Source: QHXM01 sp032160165
GTDB lineage: Bacteria > Acidobacteriota > Blastocatellia > Pyrinomonadales > Pyrinomonadaceae
NCBI GenBank assembly: GCA_032160165.1
Contig: JAVHWA010000124.1
Span: forward strand, 9,926-73,925
Direction of reading: 5' to 3'
DNA length: 64,000 bases
Of the stretch, positions 52,969 through 61,861 are shown piece after piece. Position 1 is the first letter of the stretch. Each line of letters begins with the position of its first letter. The notes under the pieces were generated by a model that worked only from the letters and a program-made list of their open reading frames with translations, made no database searches and had not been told where the DNA came from. A program made the translations under genes and the position numbers.

Positions 52969-53027
52969 GGTCCACTGATTTACGATCCGCGTTCCAACTT
53001 TGGACTTTGGACCTTGGACTTTGGACT
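52942..53027. repeat. inverted pair of TTTGGAC heptamer arrays
   Basis: The left arm (52942-52973, GTCCAAAGTCCAAAGTCCAA...) and the right arm (52994-53027, CTTTGGACTTTGGACCTTGG...) are complementary over about 32 nt with a loop of about 20 nt. They separate metH from the PlsC gene and could end the metH transcript. Confidence 0.9.
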
Positions 53028-53033
53028 AAGTTT

Positions 53034-56000
53034 TTAATCGATCGAAAAGTACTTCGCTTCCTCGTGATGCACCATGATCGCTGAGGTGGATTGCTCCGGG
53101 TCGAGCTGGAATTCCTCCGTCAACTCGACGTCGATGCGCGACGGATCGAGCAGTTCAAACAGCTTCGCCTGATCTTCCAGACTGGGGCAGGCCGGATAGC
53201 CGAAGCTGAACCGCGAACCCTGATATGTTTGACGGAAGAGCTTGTTCAGATCGGGCGAGTCACTGCCGGCAATACCCAGCTCCTCACGAATGCGCTTGTG
53301 CCAAAGCTCAGCCAGGGCCTCGGCGGACTCGACGCTCAACCCATGAAAGAACAGATATTCTGTATAGTTGTCAGCTTTGAAGAGCTCCTGTGAATACTCG
53401 CTCGCGCGGCGCCCCATGGTGACTAGATGGAATGCGACCACATCCATACGACCCGAATCGCGCGAAGCGAAGTAGTCTGCCAGGCAGAGTCGCTTGCCGG
53501 CCGGTTGGCGCGGAAACGTGAACCGCATTCGCTCGGTCACTTCATCGGCTTGATAGATGATCATATCATTGCCGGATGACTGGCAGGGGAAATACCCATA
53601 GACCACTTTCGGCGTCAGCAGGCGCTCGCGCTTGGAGCGCTCTTTCAATATGTTGTAAGTCGGTCGGACGTGGTCCGCGACGAGTTTGCTGTACTCTTCG
53701 GCGCTCTTTCTTCCCTGTTTAAATTGCCATTGCCCTTTGAACAGTGCCGTCTCGTTAACGAAGGCAAATACGTCGTCCAGCGGGATATCATCCACAACGC
53801 GCGATCCATAGAAGGGAGCGCGCGGAATGGGCACATTGGTACTGACGTCAGATCGCCTCGTATGCGTGGTGTCGCCAACGATCTTCACGACCGCTCGCGG
53901 ACGCGCCTGCGTCCTTATCCCGAGTTTGGCATCCTCGCCCACCAGGTCCTCGGAATCATCGGTGGGCAGGTTGCCGTTACCTTCGATCACCCCCACGGCA
54001 GAAGATTTCGCGGGAGTTTCGGCGCGCATCGTTCCGCCCGTTAGTTCGTCCATGGTGTGGAGGCCCGCGAAGGCGTCTCTGGCATAAAACAGTGCGCCGT
54101 TGTAGATCGAACGTAGATCGTCCTCTACGTATTTGCGCGTAAGCGCCGCCCCGCCCAGTACAACCGGAACGCTGATCGACCGCTCATTCATCAGCTCAAG
54201 GTTGTCTCTCATGATCAGCGTGGACTTTACCAGCAGCCCGCTCATGCCTATGGCGTCGGCCGAGTGCTCCTCGGCGGCGCGGAGAATGTCGTCGATCGCC
54301 TGTTTTATTCCGAGGTTAACTACCTTGTAGCCGTTGTTCGTCAGGATGATGTCCACCAGGTTTTTTCCAATGTCATGAACATCTCCCTTGACGGTGGCCA
54401 ACACCATAGTTCCCTTGGTCGTGGCTCCGCCTTTCTTCTCCATAAACGGTTCAAGGAAGCGGACCGCGGCCTTCATCACTTCCGCCGATTGCAGGACGAA
54501 GGGCAACTGCATTTGCCCGCTGCCGAAAAGTTCCCCGACTACCTTCATTCCATCGAGCAGGACGGTATTGATGATTTCGAGGGCGGGATAGCTTTCCAGA
54601 GCGAGTTTGAGATTTGGCTCGAGCCCAATCTTCTCGCCATCAATAATGTGTCGCTTCAGGCGCTCTTCGACCGGCAGCTCGCTGAGGTCTTTCTTGCTGG
54701 TCTTGGTGGACACACCCTCAAACAATGTGGTGAATTCGCCCAGCGGATCATATGTGCAGATCTCGCCGTCGAACCGTCGTTCATCGTAGATGAGTTCACG
54801 CGCGACCTCGAGTTCGCGTTCAGCGATGCGGTTGAGCGGGAGAATTTTGCTTGCGTTTACGATGGCAGCATCAAGTCCGGCCTCGACTGCTTCGTGAAGA
54901 AACACCGAGTTGAGTACGACTCGCGAGGCGGGATTCAGCCCGAACGACGTGTTCGAAACTCCCAGGATGGTAAAGCAGCCCGGCAACTCGGCCTTAATTC
55001 TGCGGATCGCCTTGATCGTTTCCGACGCGTTGCGGCGGTCCTCTTCGATGCCGGTCGATATCGGAAGCGCAAGCGGGTCGAAGAAAATATCATGCGCCTG
55101 GATTCCGTATTTGGTAGTCGCTTGCTCATAAGCCCGCTTTGCTATCTCGAACTTCCCGTCGGCCGTCCGAGCCATCCCGGTCTCGTCAATTGTTCCGATC
55201 ACCACGCTGGCGCCGTAGCGCTTGCAGAGCTCGAGCACCTTGGCGAATCGGGGTTCGCCGTCTTCGTAATTGGTCGAGTTTAGAATGCATTTACCCCCGG
55301 CGTGCTCGAGTCCCGCTTCCATCTTCTGCCACTCGGTCGAATCGAACATCAGAGGTATCTTGTTGGTCGTCACCAGCCGGGAAGCGAGCTCGTGCATGTC
55401 TTTAACGCCGTCGCGCCCGACGAAATCGACGTTCACATCGAGGACATGCGAACCTTCACGCTCCTGTTCACGCGCCAGGGACACCAGGCCATCCCAGTCC
55501 TCAGCATTCAGCAGGTCGCGCATCTTTTTCGAGCCGCTGGCGTTGACACGCTCGCCAACGATGAGGAACGAAGCGTCCTGCACGTAGGGCTGTTGGCTGT
55601 AGATCGATGACGCCGAAGGGACCAGTTTCGCGTCCCTTCGCTTCGGTGTTACATCCCGCATTGCTTCGACCACCCTGGCCAAATGGGCTGGAGTAGTGCC
55701 ACAGCAACCACCGACGATGTTCACGCCAAAGTCTTTAACAAAGTGCTCGATCTGTGCAGTGAAAGAATCCGGCGTCTCGTTGTAGTGTTGCGCGCCGTCT
55801 TTGACCTCCGGCAGGCCTGCGTTCGGCAGCACCGACACTGGCTTCGGCGAATTCTCGCAGAGATATCGGATGCTCTCCGTCATGTGCTTCGGACCGGTCC
55901 CGCAGTTCATTCCGATAACATCAATTGGAAACGGCTCGAGCGCTGTCAGCGCAGCGGCGATCTCCGTGCCGTTTAGCATTGTCCCGAAGATTTCGATCGT

Positions 56001-56573
56001 CACTTGCGCGATTACAGGGACACGCCGCTTTGCCTGCTCGAAATGGTCGAATATCGCCGACAGTGCCGCCTTTGTTTGTAACAGGTCCTGGCAAGTCTCG
56101 ACTATGAAGGCATCGACACCGCCATCGAAGAGACCCCGTACTTGCTCGCTGTACGCTGCTTTAAGATCTCGGTATGTGATATGGCCGAGCGTTGGTAGCT
56201 TAGTCCCGGGCCCCATCGATCCCGCAAGCCACCGCGGCTTATCTTTGGTTGAGTAGTCCGCCGCCACTCGGCGAGCGAGTTGGGCGGCCTTTAGGTTCAA
56301 CTCGTAAGCGAGATGCGCGATGTTGTATTCGGCAAGCACGACCGCGGTCGAGCCAAACGAATTGGTCTCGACCACATCGCATCCGACGTCGAAGAACGAG
56401 GAGTGGACCTTCTCAATCGCTTCAGGCTTGCTGATCAAGAGGTACTCATTACAACCCTCTAGCTGCGGACCACCAAAATCGTCCGCCGTCAGGTTCTGAA
56501 GCTGGATGTTCGTTCCCATCGCACCATCGAAAACCACGATGCGTTCTTTGATTGTTTCAAGAATGCTGGCCAT
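53034..56573 (-). CDS. metH: cobalamin-dependent methionine synthase
   Basis: 1179 residues from ATG 56573; a GTG at 56588 directly abuts GAGAGG and is less likely. It transfers methyl from methyl-THF through cobalamin to homocysteine. Domains: homocysteine-binding (about 1-320, FDGAMGTN..., zinc cysteines in GMNCGTGP and GGCCGTTP); pterin-binding (about 340-610, LIVGERVNASGSKK, DVNVDF); cobalamin-binding (about 640-880, histidine ligand in GDVHDIGKN); and reactivation (about 900-1179, RFSFGYPACPSLED, which binds AdoMet). All four modules are present, as in full-length MetH. Its leader contains a hairpin. Confidence 0.97.
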   Translation of the reverse strand: MASILETIKERIVVFDGAMGTNIQLQNLTADDFGGPQLEGCNEYLLISKPEAIEKVHSSFFDVGCDVVETNSFGSTAVVLAEYNIAHLAYELNLKAAQLARRVAADYSTKDKPRWLAGSMGPGTKLPTLGHITYRDLKAAYSEQVRGLFDGGVDAFIVETCQDLLQTKAALSAIFDHFEQAKRRVPVIAQVTIEIFGTMLNGTEIAAALTALEPFPIDVIGMNCGTGPKHMTESIRYLCENSPKPVSVLPNAGLPEVKDGAQHYNETPDSFTAQIEHFVKDFGVNIVGGCCGTTPAHLARVVEAMRDVTPKRRDAKLVPSASSIYSQQPYVQDASFLIVGERVNASGSKKMRDLLNAEDWDGLVSLAREQEREGSHVLDVNVDFVGRDGVKDMHELASRLVTTNKIPLMFDSTEWQKMEAGLEHAGGKCILNSTNYEDGEPRFAKVLELCKRYGASVVIGTIDETGMARTADGKFEIAKRAYEQATTKYGIQAHDIFFDPLALPISTGIEEDRRNASETIKAIRRIKAELPGCFTILGVSNTSFGLNPASRVVLNSVFLHEAVEAGLDAAIVNASKILPLNRIAERELEVARELIYDERRFDGEICTYDPLGEFTTLFEGVSTKTSKKDLSELPVEERLKRHIIDGEKIGLEPNLKLALESYPALEIINTVLLDGMKVVGELFGSGQMQLPFVLQSAEVMKAAVRFLEPFMEKKGGATTKGTMVLATVKGDVHDIGKNLVDIILTNNGYKVVNLGIKQAIDDILRAAEEHSADAIGMSGLLVKSTLIMRDNLELMNERSISVPVVLGGAALTRKYVEDDLRSIYNGALFYARDAFAGLHTMDELTGGTMRAETPAKSSAVGVIEGNGNLPTDDSEDLVGEDAKLGIRTQARPRAVVKIVGDTTHTRRSDVSTNVPIPRAPFYGSRVVDDIPLDDVFAFVNETALFKGQWQFKQGRKSAEEYSKLVADHVRPTYNILKERSKRERLLTPKVVYGYFPCQSSGNDMIIYQADEVTERMRFTFPRQPAGKRLCLADYFASRDSGRMDVVAFHLVTMGRRASEYSQELFKADNYTEYLFFHGLSVESAEALAELWHKRIREELGIAGSDSPDLNKLFRQTYQGSRFSFGYPACPSLEDQAKLFELLDPSRIDVELTEEFQLDPEQSTSAIMVHHEEAKYFSID

Positions 56574-56630
56574 CTGTTGAGTTATCACCCTCTCGATCCG
56601 AGTCTTCCATTGTCAGGCTACACATAACTG

Positions 56631-56659
56631 AAGCCCCGCGCCGAAACAACGCGGGGCTT
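56631..56659. terminator. GC-rich hairpin in the metH leader
   Basis: AAGCCCCGCG (56631-56640) and CGCGGGGCTT (56650-56659) form a perfect 10-bp stem with a 9-nt loop. It lies in the leftward metH leader, about 60 nt before the start codon. A terminator at that place would mean attenuation. The T-run is poor on both strands, so an old terminator or a structural element is also possible. Confidence 0.6.
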
Positions 56660-56809
56660 TCCGTCTCAAAGCCTATTTGTCTGGTCTTTACTGGAAAGAC
56701 TCGCCGAGCTGTTTAGCAGTTTATTTTGCGTGGCCGCAAGTTGCCTTAACTCACCACGTTTGTTAACCGACATATTGAACCATTGGGGGCCGTTCGTGTC
56801 AAGAAGCGG

Positions 56810-56841
56810 TCCGGATCGGTAGTGTCCTAAAGTTGTGTTGC
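56810..56841. repeat. left target duplication and terminal inverted repeat of the IS1-like transposon
   Basis: TCCGGATC (56810-56817) is the target duplication. The element starts GGTAGTGTCCTAA (56818-56830), identical in 13 bases to the complement of the right end, and continues AGTTGTGTTGC. Confidence 0.92.
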
Positions 56842-56892
56842 TGGCGGGGAGAAAGTTTTTTTGTGAGATAGCCCTCGTGCTATTCTTACTTC

Positions 56893-57135
56893 ATGCCGAA
56901 GAAAGATGCGGACGATCCCAACCTATTTGCAAAGTCTGTTCTAGACCAGATTGTTGCGAAGCATGATCCAGAGTCTATTGAAGGGAAGGACGCAAAGAAA
57001 GTGGCGTCCGGCTTGAAGGGCGGTTCCAAGGGTGGACTAATTCGTGCTCACAATCTCTCGTCACAAGAACGCAAAGCCATTGCGAAGAAAGCTGCTAAAG
57101 CTAGATGGAAGAAAGTAAAGAGTACTGTGGGCTAA
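56893..57135 (+). CDS. small basic protein with KGG-type motif, transposon accessory
   Basis: 80 residues, rich in Lys and Ala. SGLKGGSKGGLIRAHNLSSQERKAIAKKAAKARWKK is the pattern of small basic proteins often found beside transposases and phage genes: a Gly-rich turn and an AKKAAKARW helix. It may bind nucleic acid; this is inferred from charge and pattern. Its TAA overlaps the TAG of the convergent ietS (the four bases CTAA serve both). Confidence 0.75.
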   Translation: MPKKDADDPNLFAKSVLDQIVAKHDPESIEGKDAKKVASGLKGGSKGGLIRAHNLSSQERKAIAKKAAKARWKKVKSTVG

Positions 57136-59483
57136 GTCTTGGCCCGAATTCTAGCCGCTGCGCGCACCCTGAGATTCTCAACTTCAAATCGATTCTGTAT
57201 TAACCTGACCATCTCGTTATAAACCGGAGCCTTCTTTTCGGGATCGGCAATTGTCACAATCAGTGAAAACGGCTGCGGTTTTGACGGCAGCAGGTTCTCA
57301 CCGTTATGTCGCGTAAGAAGCTTTACGAAAAGTCTCCAACGTTCCCCTTGTTCGCCATTCTCACCTAAAGAGCCGAAATAAGTCCGAACGGGAGCCCACT
57401 TCCGCAGCTTTGCGACCTGATAATCTTCGTAGAGTTCACCAGGATTCTTATGCTCCGGAGGAACCTTCCCGTCGTATTTAAGAATCCTTTTCTTGGTTCC
57501 TGTTTTTTTATCCTTTGTCGTTACCCATCTATAGATTCCAAAGCTCGCGTCAATGTGTGCCTCGCAATACTCCGTGCCCCACCGGGCACCTCGTGACGGC
57601 GCAAACGCTACGGTCATCCAAATGTCTCCAAAATACCTCCCGTCCCGGATTAGTGATGGCGGGTACGGGAAGTCATTCCATTCCATAAAGAAGCCAGGGC
57701 GGAGCACGTCGTCAAAAACTAGCGTTGCGCTGTAGGAGGTACATTCCAAACAGTAGGGCGGATTAGCAGGCAAGCCAAATCCGAAAAAGTTTTCTTGGCC
57801 ATCGGGTACTCGTTCGCCGTTGCGAGGGTCGCGCGCATGATGAGTTAGCAGCGCCCTTGCGAGCACCGGAGACGGGGTAGGAGTTATTTGGTGATAAATC
57901 TGGGCGAGCGTTCGCGAAACAAGAGGCGCGGCGAAACTAGTACCAACGTTTTCCACCGTTCCCGCATTGCCAATTGATCGAATCCCATTCCGCTGCGTTA
58001 AGTCGGTCGAACAGCTTCCCCCGTAGTGCACTAAATCGGGTTTAATAACATAGTTTGGGCCCGCCCCGTGCCTAGAAAACGCTGAAGGCTCGTTTATCTT
58101 CGGCCCTCCATTAGGGTGATTGACGTGTGAAATCGCGCCAACAGTAATTCCAAGCACGCTATCGGCAGGGCTCGTGATACGTCCCGCGCTCAACTGGGCG
58201 TCCGTCCTTGGGTACGAGAGTAGCGGAGACTTTTCATAGTTGCCCGCGCTAATAACAAACGACACTTTGTATCGTTCTTGAAAGTTATCGAGCTGTTCCG
58301 CAAAACTTGAAAACCCATCTAGAGAGCATACTTCGTCGGTTCCTATGGAGAGATTCCAAACTCTATACTCGTTTGCGTAATCATCAAGCGCGGTTTTGAG
58401 CGATATTAGAAATTCCTGTTCAGTTATCGATTCTGTCTCTCCGTGATCGGGATCAAGGTTAGGTATAAGCTGGAGATCAAAAACACCGCACGGACTAGCA
58501 TTAACACCCTCAAGCGCGGGGTTTAGCTGAAGGGGCCAACAGATCAATCCGGCTACAAAAGTCCCGTGACTAGGATTGCGGTACTCTTCAGCAACCGATG
58601 TGTCTCTGCCAACGATCCAACTGCTAAGTCCTGGCACATTATCTGAAACGCCGCTATCCACCACCACCACCGCAGGGAAATCACCATCAACCTGTTCAGC
58701 GGTCGGGAGTCCTGAAGGAAAAGCGCGAAAGTTTAACAACTGCGGTCGAAGATTCCAGATCACCGGCATCGGTATCACGGACTGAACGCCCAAGGTTTGC
58801 GATACAGCGTCAACGTCCGCAACTTCCTTGCAACGAATTGCAAAAACTTGACTGGACGATGGGTATCCAATCTGGTCCCAATCGATGCGGTGCTGCTGAC
58901 AGACAGCACGGAAGTTCTCAATGTGCTTCGTCTGATCCTCTGGGCCAAAGTCAAAGAGTCTAACCTGCACAACAAACGCGTTACCCCGCCTTGGGCTTCG
59001 CTTTAGTATATCCACCGACGAAATATTCTTTCGCCGGAACTGTGGAGTTATCGGTTCAATTAGTTCAACGGTTGAAAGTTCCTTGACGATCAGCTTGGAC
59101 TCGTTCTGTTCTATCTTGCGAGACAATTGTCGCAAGCCGTTGGGCGTGGCTTTGACGAACAATTCGCCGAGTCGTCCCGCTCCGATAATAGGACACGAAG
59201 TGTCAGAAAAGAGGTTCACGGGTCGATGAGTTTTGGCCTCGGCCTTCTTACGAAGCTTTACTCGCATTGGCGCACTCTCTGTCTCTTTTGCTTGGGCCAC
59301 TACTAGCGCGCGCACTGCCGCGACCTCGGCTTTGAGCCGATCTCGAAATTCTTTATTAACCTCAATGAAAGGCTTAGCCTTTGAGCGTCCCTGCGGATTT
59401 GGTCTCAAAGTCGCTTGATTAGGCAATACAAGTTTAATTGGCAAACGCTCTGGTCTACCCGCTCTCTGTTTTTCGTTAGCCAT
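57132..59483 (-). CDS. ietS: IetS-like subtilisin-family serine protease
   Basis: 783 residues. A basic N-terminal region of about 260 residues precedes an S8 domain with a complete triad: D276 (VVVVDSGVSD), H306 (SHGTFVAGLI) and S516 (GTSFAAPLVS). No signal peptide is present, so it is cytoplasmic. About 230 residues follow the protease (GFFMEWNDFPYPP; W-x-RLFVKLLTRHN). The gene overlaps an AAA-ATPase gene by 8 nt. Subtilase plus AAA-ATPase pairs of this kind were described as the ietAS stability system of Agrobacterium plasmids and later as an anti-phage module. Assignment rests on this pairing. Confidence 0.8.
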   Translation of the reverse strand: MANEKQRAGRPERLPIKLVLPNQATLRPNPQGRSKAKPFIEVNKEFRDRLKAEVAAVRALVVAQAKETESAPMRVKLRKKAEAKTHRPVNLFSDTSCPIIGAGRLGELFVKATPNGLRQLSRKIEQNESKLIVKELSTVELIEPITPQFRRKNISSVDILKRSPRRGNAFVVQVRLFDFGPEDQTKHIENFRAVCQQHRIDWDQIGYPSSSQVFAIRCKEVADVDAVSQTLGVQSVIPMPVIWNLRPQLLNFRAFPSGLPTAEQVDGDFPAVVVVDSGVSDNVPGLSSWIVGRDTSVAEEYRNPSHGTFVAGLICWPLQLNPALEGVNASPCGVFDLQLIPNLDPDHGETESITEQEFLISLKTALDDYANEYRVWNLSIGTDEVCSLDGFSSFAEQLDNFQERYKVSFVISAGNYEKSPLLSYPRTDAQLSAGRITSPADSVLGITVGAISHVNHPNGGPKINEPSAFSRHGAGPNYVIKPDLVHYGGSCSTDLTQRNGIRSIGNAGTVENVGTSFAAPLVSRTLAQIYHQITPTPSPVLARALLTHHARDPRNGERVPDGQENFFGFGLPANPPYCLECTSYSATLVFDDVLRPGFFMEWNDFPYPPSLIRDGRYFGDIWMTVAFAPSRGARWGTEYCEAHIDASFGIYRWVTTKDKKTGTKKRILKYDGKVPPEHKNPGELYEDYQVAKLRKWAPVRTYFGSLGENGEQGERWRLFVKLLTRHNGENLLPSKPQPFSLIVTIADPEKKAPVYNEMVRLIQNRFEVENLRVRAAARIRAKT

Positions 59484-60657
59484 CTTGACTTACTCCTTCA
59501 CGCAACCAACGAAGTGCCGTAGGCCGCGAAATTCCTAGTAGCTGAGATATTGCCCCGTAGCTATAACGCTTAACATTTCTTGCTCGAAGCATTCCGGGAA
59601 GTTGTTCTGCTTTTTTATCTTTCAGACTTGCAAGAAAGCGCCGCTCTTCCCCTTCGCCAATGGCTAGGTTCTGCAAAGCCAGAAAAGCGTCATGTAATGT
59701 CGGCTGGTCCCTGGTTACCATTCGTCGGCGATGCAGGCGAGTGCAAACGTCATGAATATCGGAACCTGAGAACCCATCCGAGAGATCGACTAAGAGATCA
59801 ATCTCTCGCTTTGAAAAGGCTATCGGGTTCAAGAACTGCTCCCACATAGCCACTCGGATTTCCGGCAAGGGATAAGAGAATTCGATCCTGTAACTAAACC
59901 GTCTCCATACCGCCGAGTCCAACAACTCCTCATGATTAGTCGCCGCGATAACTATTGAATGTTTCGCGATGGTGTCGAGATTCTGTACAAAGCTATTGAC
60001 GACGCGTTTAAGCTCGCCCATTTCCTGAGTGTCGCCTCGCAGCTTTGCAATGGCGTCGAACTCATCTAAAAACAATACGCATGGGGTTCGAGAAGCGAAT
60101 TCAAAGAGAGCGCGAATATTCTTTGAAGTGCTGCCGAGAAAGGAAGAAATTAAACCGTCCAATCGAGCAATATAAAGAGGTAGACCAAGCTCTACAGCAA
60201 CATCGCGAGCAAGCCGACTCTTCCCGCACCCAGGTGGGCCGTACAAGAGCAAGCTCATCGGCGACGAGACACTGCTACCCTCAATTTGAGCGTGGCACTT
60301 AGCGACGCTCAAAAACTCCTGTACCACATTCCTTTGCTGCTCTGTTAATAAGACGGGGGGCTCTCGAACTGTCTTTAGGTCGACAGGCTCCAGCAAGGGG
60401 AAGCGACTTTCCGAATCCACGGGCAACGCACGTGCTACAGAAAGTCCCGTGGGCCTGAGCTCGTGGTCGGTTTCCTCCAGGAGCCTGCGGAGCCTCGCCG
60501 CCGAATCACTATCCCCTGCCGTCTCAAGCTTTTCAGCTAGGAAGGCCGTATAGTTCCTAACCTTGTGAATATCTAGCCGCAACGCGCCGTTTATGATACG
60601 AAATAGCTCATTCATGTAACGATGCGGGCCTTCAATGGTACGCTTTGGCGTGTTCAT
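59476..60657 (-). CDS. ietA: IetA-like AAA+ ATPase
   Basis: 393 residues. Walker A is GPPGCGKSRLA, Walker B is VLFLDEFDAI, sensor 1 is IVIAATNHEE and the arginine-finger region is RRFSYRIEFSYP. The C-terminal domain (SDGFSGSDIHDVC) is that of classical AAA proteins. The last 40 residues (KRYSYGAISQLLGISRPTALRWLREG) resemble a helix-turn-helix. The ATPase is expected to control or unfold substrates for the partner protease; in the known system it restrains the protease. It is first in the leftward ietA-ietS operon, divergent from the transposase. Confidence 0.82.
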   Translation of the reverse strand: MNTPKRTIEGPHRYMNELFRIINGALRLDIHKVRNYTAFLAEKLETAGDSDSAARLRRLLEETDHELRPTGLSVARALPVDSESRFPLLEPVDLKTVREPPVLLTEQQRNVVQEFLSVAKCHAQIEGSSVSSPMSLLLYGPPGCGKSRLARDVAVELGLPLYIARLDGLISSFLGSTSKNIRALFEFASRTPCVLFLDEFDAIAKLRGDTQEMGELKRVVNSFVQNLDTIAKHSIVIAATNHEELLDSAVWRRFSYRIEFSYPLPEIRVAMWEQFLNPIAFSKREIDLLVDLSDGFSGSDIHDVCTRLHRRRMVTRDQPTLHDAFLALQNLAIGEGEERRFLASLKDKKAEQLPGMLRARNVKRYSYGAISQLLGISRPTALRWLREGVSQDG

Positions 60658-60663
60658 GTAACG

Positions 60664-60692
60664 AGTATGCCATTATGCGGAACAGTTGGCAA
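60664..60692 (-). promoter_or_regulatory. candidate promoter for ietA
   Basis: On the minus strand, TTGCCA (complement of 60687-60692) and CATACT (complement of 60664-60669) are 17 bp apart. The -10 lies only 6 nt from the ietA ATG, so the transcript would be nearly leaderless if this promoter is real. Confidence 0.4.
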
Positions 60693-60700
60693 GAATTATG

Positions 60701-60729
60701 TTGACTCCTGCGATGTGCCTAAGTATAAT
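60701..60729 (+). promoter_or_regulatory. sigma-70 promoter for the transposase
   Basis: TTGACT (60701-60706) and a consensus TATAAT (60724-60729) are separated by 17 bp, about 25 nt before the transposase ATG. The element therefore carries its own strong promoter, divergent from ietA. Confidence 0.75.
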
Positions 60730-60753
60730 CGTGTTGCTAAGGAGATAGCAACT

Positions 60754-61707
60754 ATGAACTGCCCAACATGCGATAAACCAGCAAAGCGATTCGGCAAAGA
60801 CCGTAAAGGCAATCAGCGTTTCCGCTGCCTGACTTGTGGTAAGACCTTCCAAGAGCCAAAGGTTAAGACGCTCGACAACATGACGCTCGCCGAAGGCAAG
60901 GCTCTGTCAGTGCTGCAGCACCTTGTTGAAGGCTGTTCCGTGCGTAGCACCGAACGGTTAACTGGCGTTCATCGTGACACCATTCTAAGTTTACTAACGG
61001 TTGCTGGGCGCAAGTGCGAGGCTCTTATGGAAGAGCGCATTAAAGGTCTGAGCGTTCGTGAAGTTCAATGCGACGAACAGTGGCAGTACATCGCCATGAA
61101 AAACAAGACGAAACTAAAGCAAGGTTTGAAGGACGAAACGATTGGCGATAGTTGGGTATTCACCGCGATAGATCGAAATACAAAGCTTATTCTCGCTTGG
61201 CACTTGGGCCACCGCACAATGAACGATACGGTCGCCTTCACTGAGAAACTCGCATATGCGACCGAAGGAAATTTTCAAGTAACAACAGACGGCTTCGCTG
61301 CCTATCGCGACGCGATTATTCACAGCTTGGGCGCACAACACGTAGACTTCGCACAGCTCGTAAAAACCTACGCTGCGGCTCAGAACGAAACTCGCTACTC
61401 ACCCGCCGAATGCATTGGCGCAAAGAAAGTCGCCGTCTTTGGTAATCCAGACATGGCGAAAGTTTCAACTTCCCACTCAGAACGCCATAACCTCAGCACA
61501 CGAATGCAGACACGTAGATTTACAAGGCTAACGAACGCTTTCAGCAAGCGATGGGAAAAGCATCACGCGGCTTTGGCGCTGTGGCTGGCTTATTACAACT
61601 TCTGTCGCATACACTCCTCAATCAGATGTACGCCAGCAATGGAAGCGGGAATCACGAAGTCTGTTTGGAGTCTAAAAGAATTATTGGAAGCCGCAACACA
61701 GTTCTAA
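60754..61707 (+). CDS. IS1-family-like transposase
   Basis: 317 residues from ATG 60754 (TAAGGAGATAG upstream); a longer frame from 60622 is not supported. An N-terminal zinc ribbon (CPTCDKPAKRFGKDRKGNQRFRCLTCGKTF) is followed by an HTH (SVRSTERLTGVHRDTILSLL). The DDE core is D in VQCDEQWQYI, D in VTTDGFAAY and E in SHSERHNLSTR. The single continuous frame needs no frameshift, unlike classical IS1. It should act on the GGTAGTG ends at 56818 and 61884 and cause the 8-bp duplication. Confidence 0.88.
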   Translation: MNCPTCDKPAKRFGKDRKGNQRFRCLTCGKTFQEPKVKTLDNMTLAEGKALSVLQHLVEGCSVRSTERLTGVHRDTILSLLTVAGRKCEALMEERIKGLSVREVQCDEQWQYIAMKNKTKLKQGLKDETIGDSWVFTAIDRNTKLILAWHLGHRTMNDTVAFTEKLAYATEGNFQVTTDGFAAYRDAIIHSLGAQHVDFAQLVKTYAAAQNETRYSPAECIGAKKVAVFGNPDMAKVSTSHSERHNLSTRMQTRRFTRLTNAFSKRWEKHHAALALWLAYYNFCRIHSSIRCTPAMEAGITKSVWSLKELLEAATQF

Positions 61708-61717
61708 GGAGATCATT

Positions 61718-61861
61718 ATGCAGAGATGGCAATACTATCAAGTTAGAGATTCTTCGCTAACTCAAGAACAACTGAACGAACTTGGCAAGGAAGGATGGGA
61801 ACTAGTCTGCGCAATGGACGCCTCCAATCTTGTAACCTTCATTTTCAAACGTCCATACTAG
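61718..61861 (+). CDS. DUF4177-like small protein at the transposon end
   Basis: 47 residues, ATG preceded by AAGGAGATC. The sequence (RWQYYQVRDSSLTQEQLNEL, then GKEGWELVCAM and FIFKRP) matches the short DUF4177 fold. It lies 10 nt after the transposase stop with the same ribosome-binding context, so it is co-translated, and ends 23 nt before the right end of the element. The function is unknown. Confidence 0.75.
   Translation: MQRWQYYQVRDSSLTQEQLNELGKEGWELVCAMDASNLVTFIFKRPY

Noticed and set aside
54264..55283. 339-codon plus-strand open frame inside metH
   Set aside because: It is antisense to conserved MetH domains, with no family match and no ribosome-binding site.
56690..56780. c-di-GMP (GEMM) or cobalamin riboswitch upstream of metH
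   Set aside because: Isolated resemblances (GGCAAC, ACGCAAAA) are present but the conserved core order and closing stem are not.
60622..60753. N-terminal extension of the transposase
   Set aside because: It overlaps the ietA start region and the divergent promoters; a strong ribosome-binding site and the zinc ribbon start at 60754.
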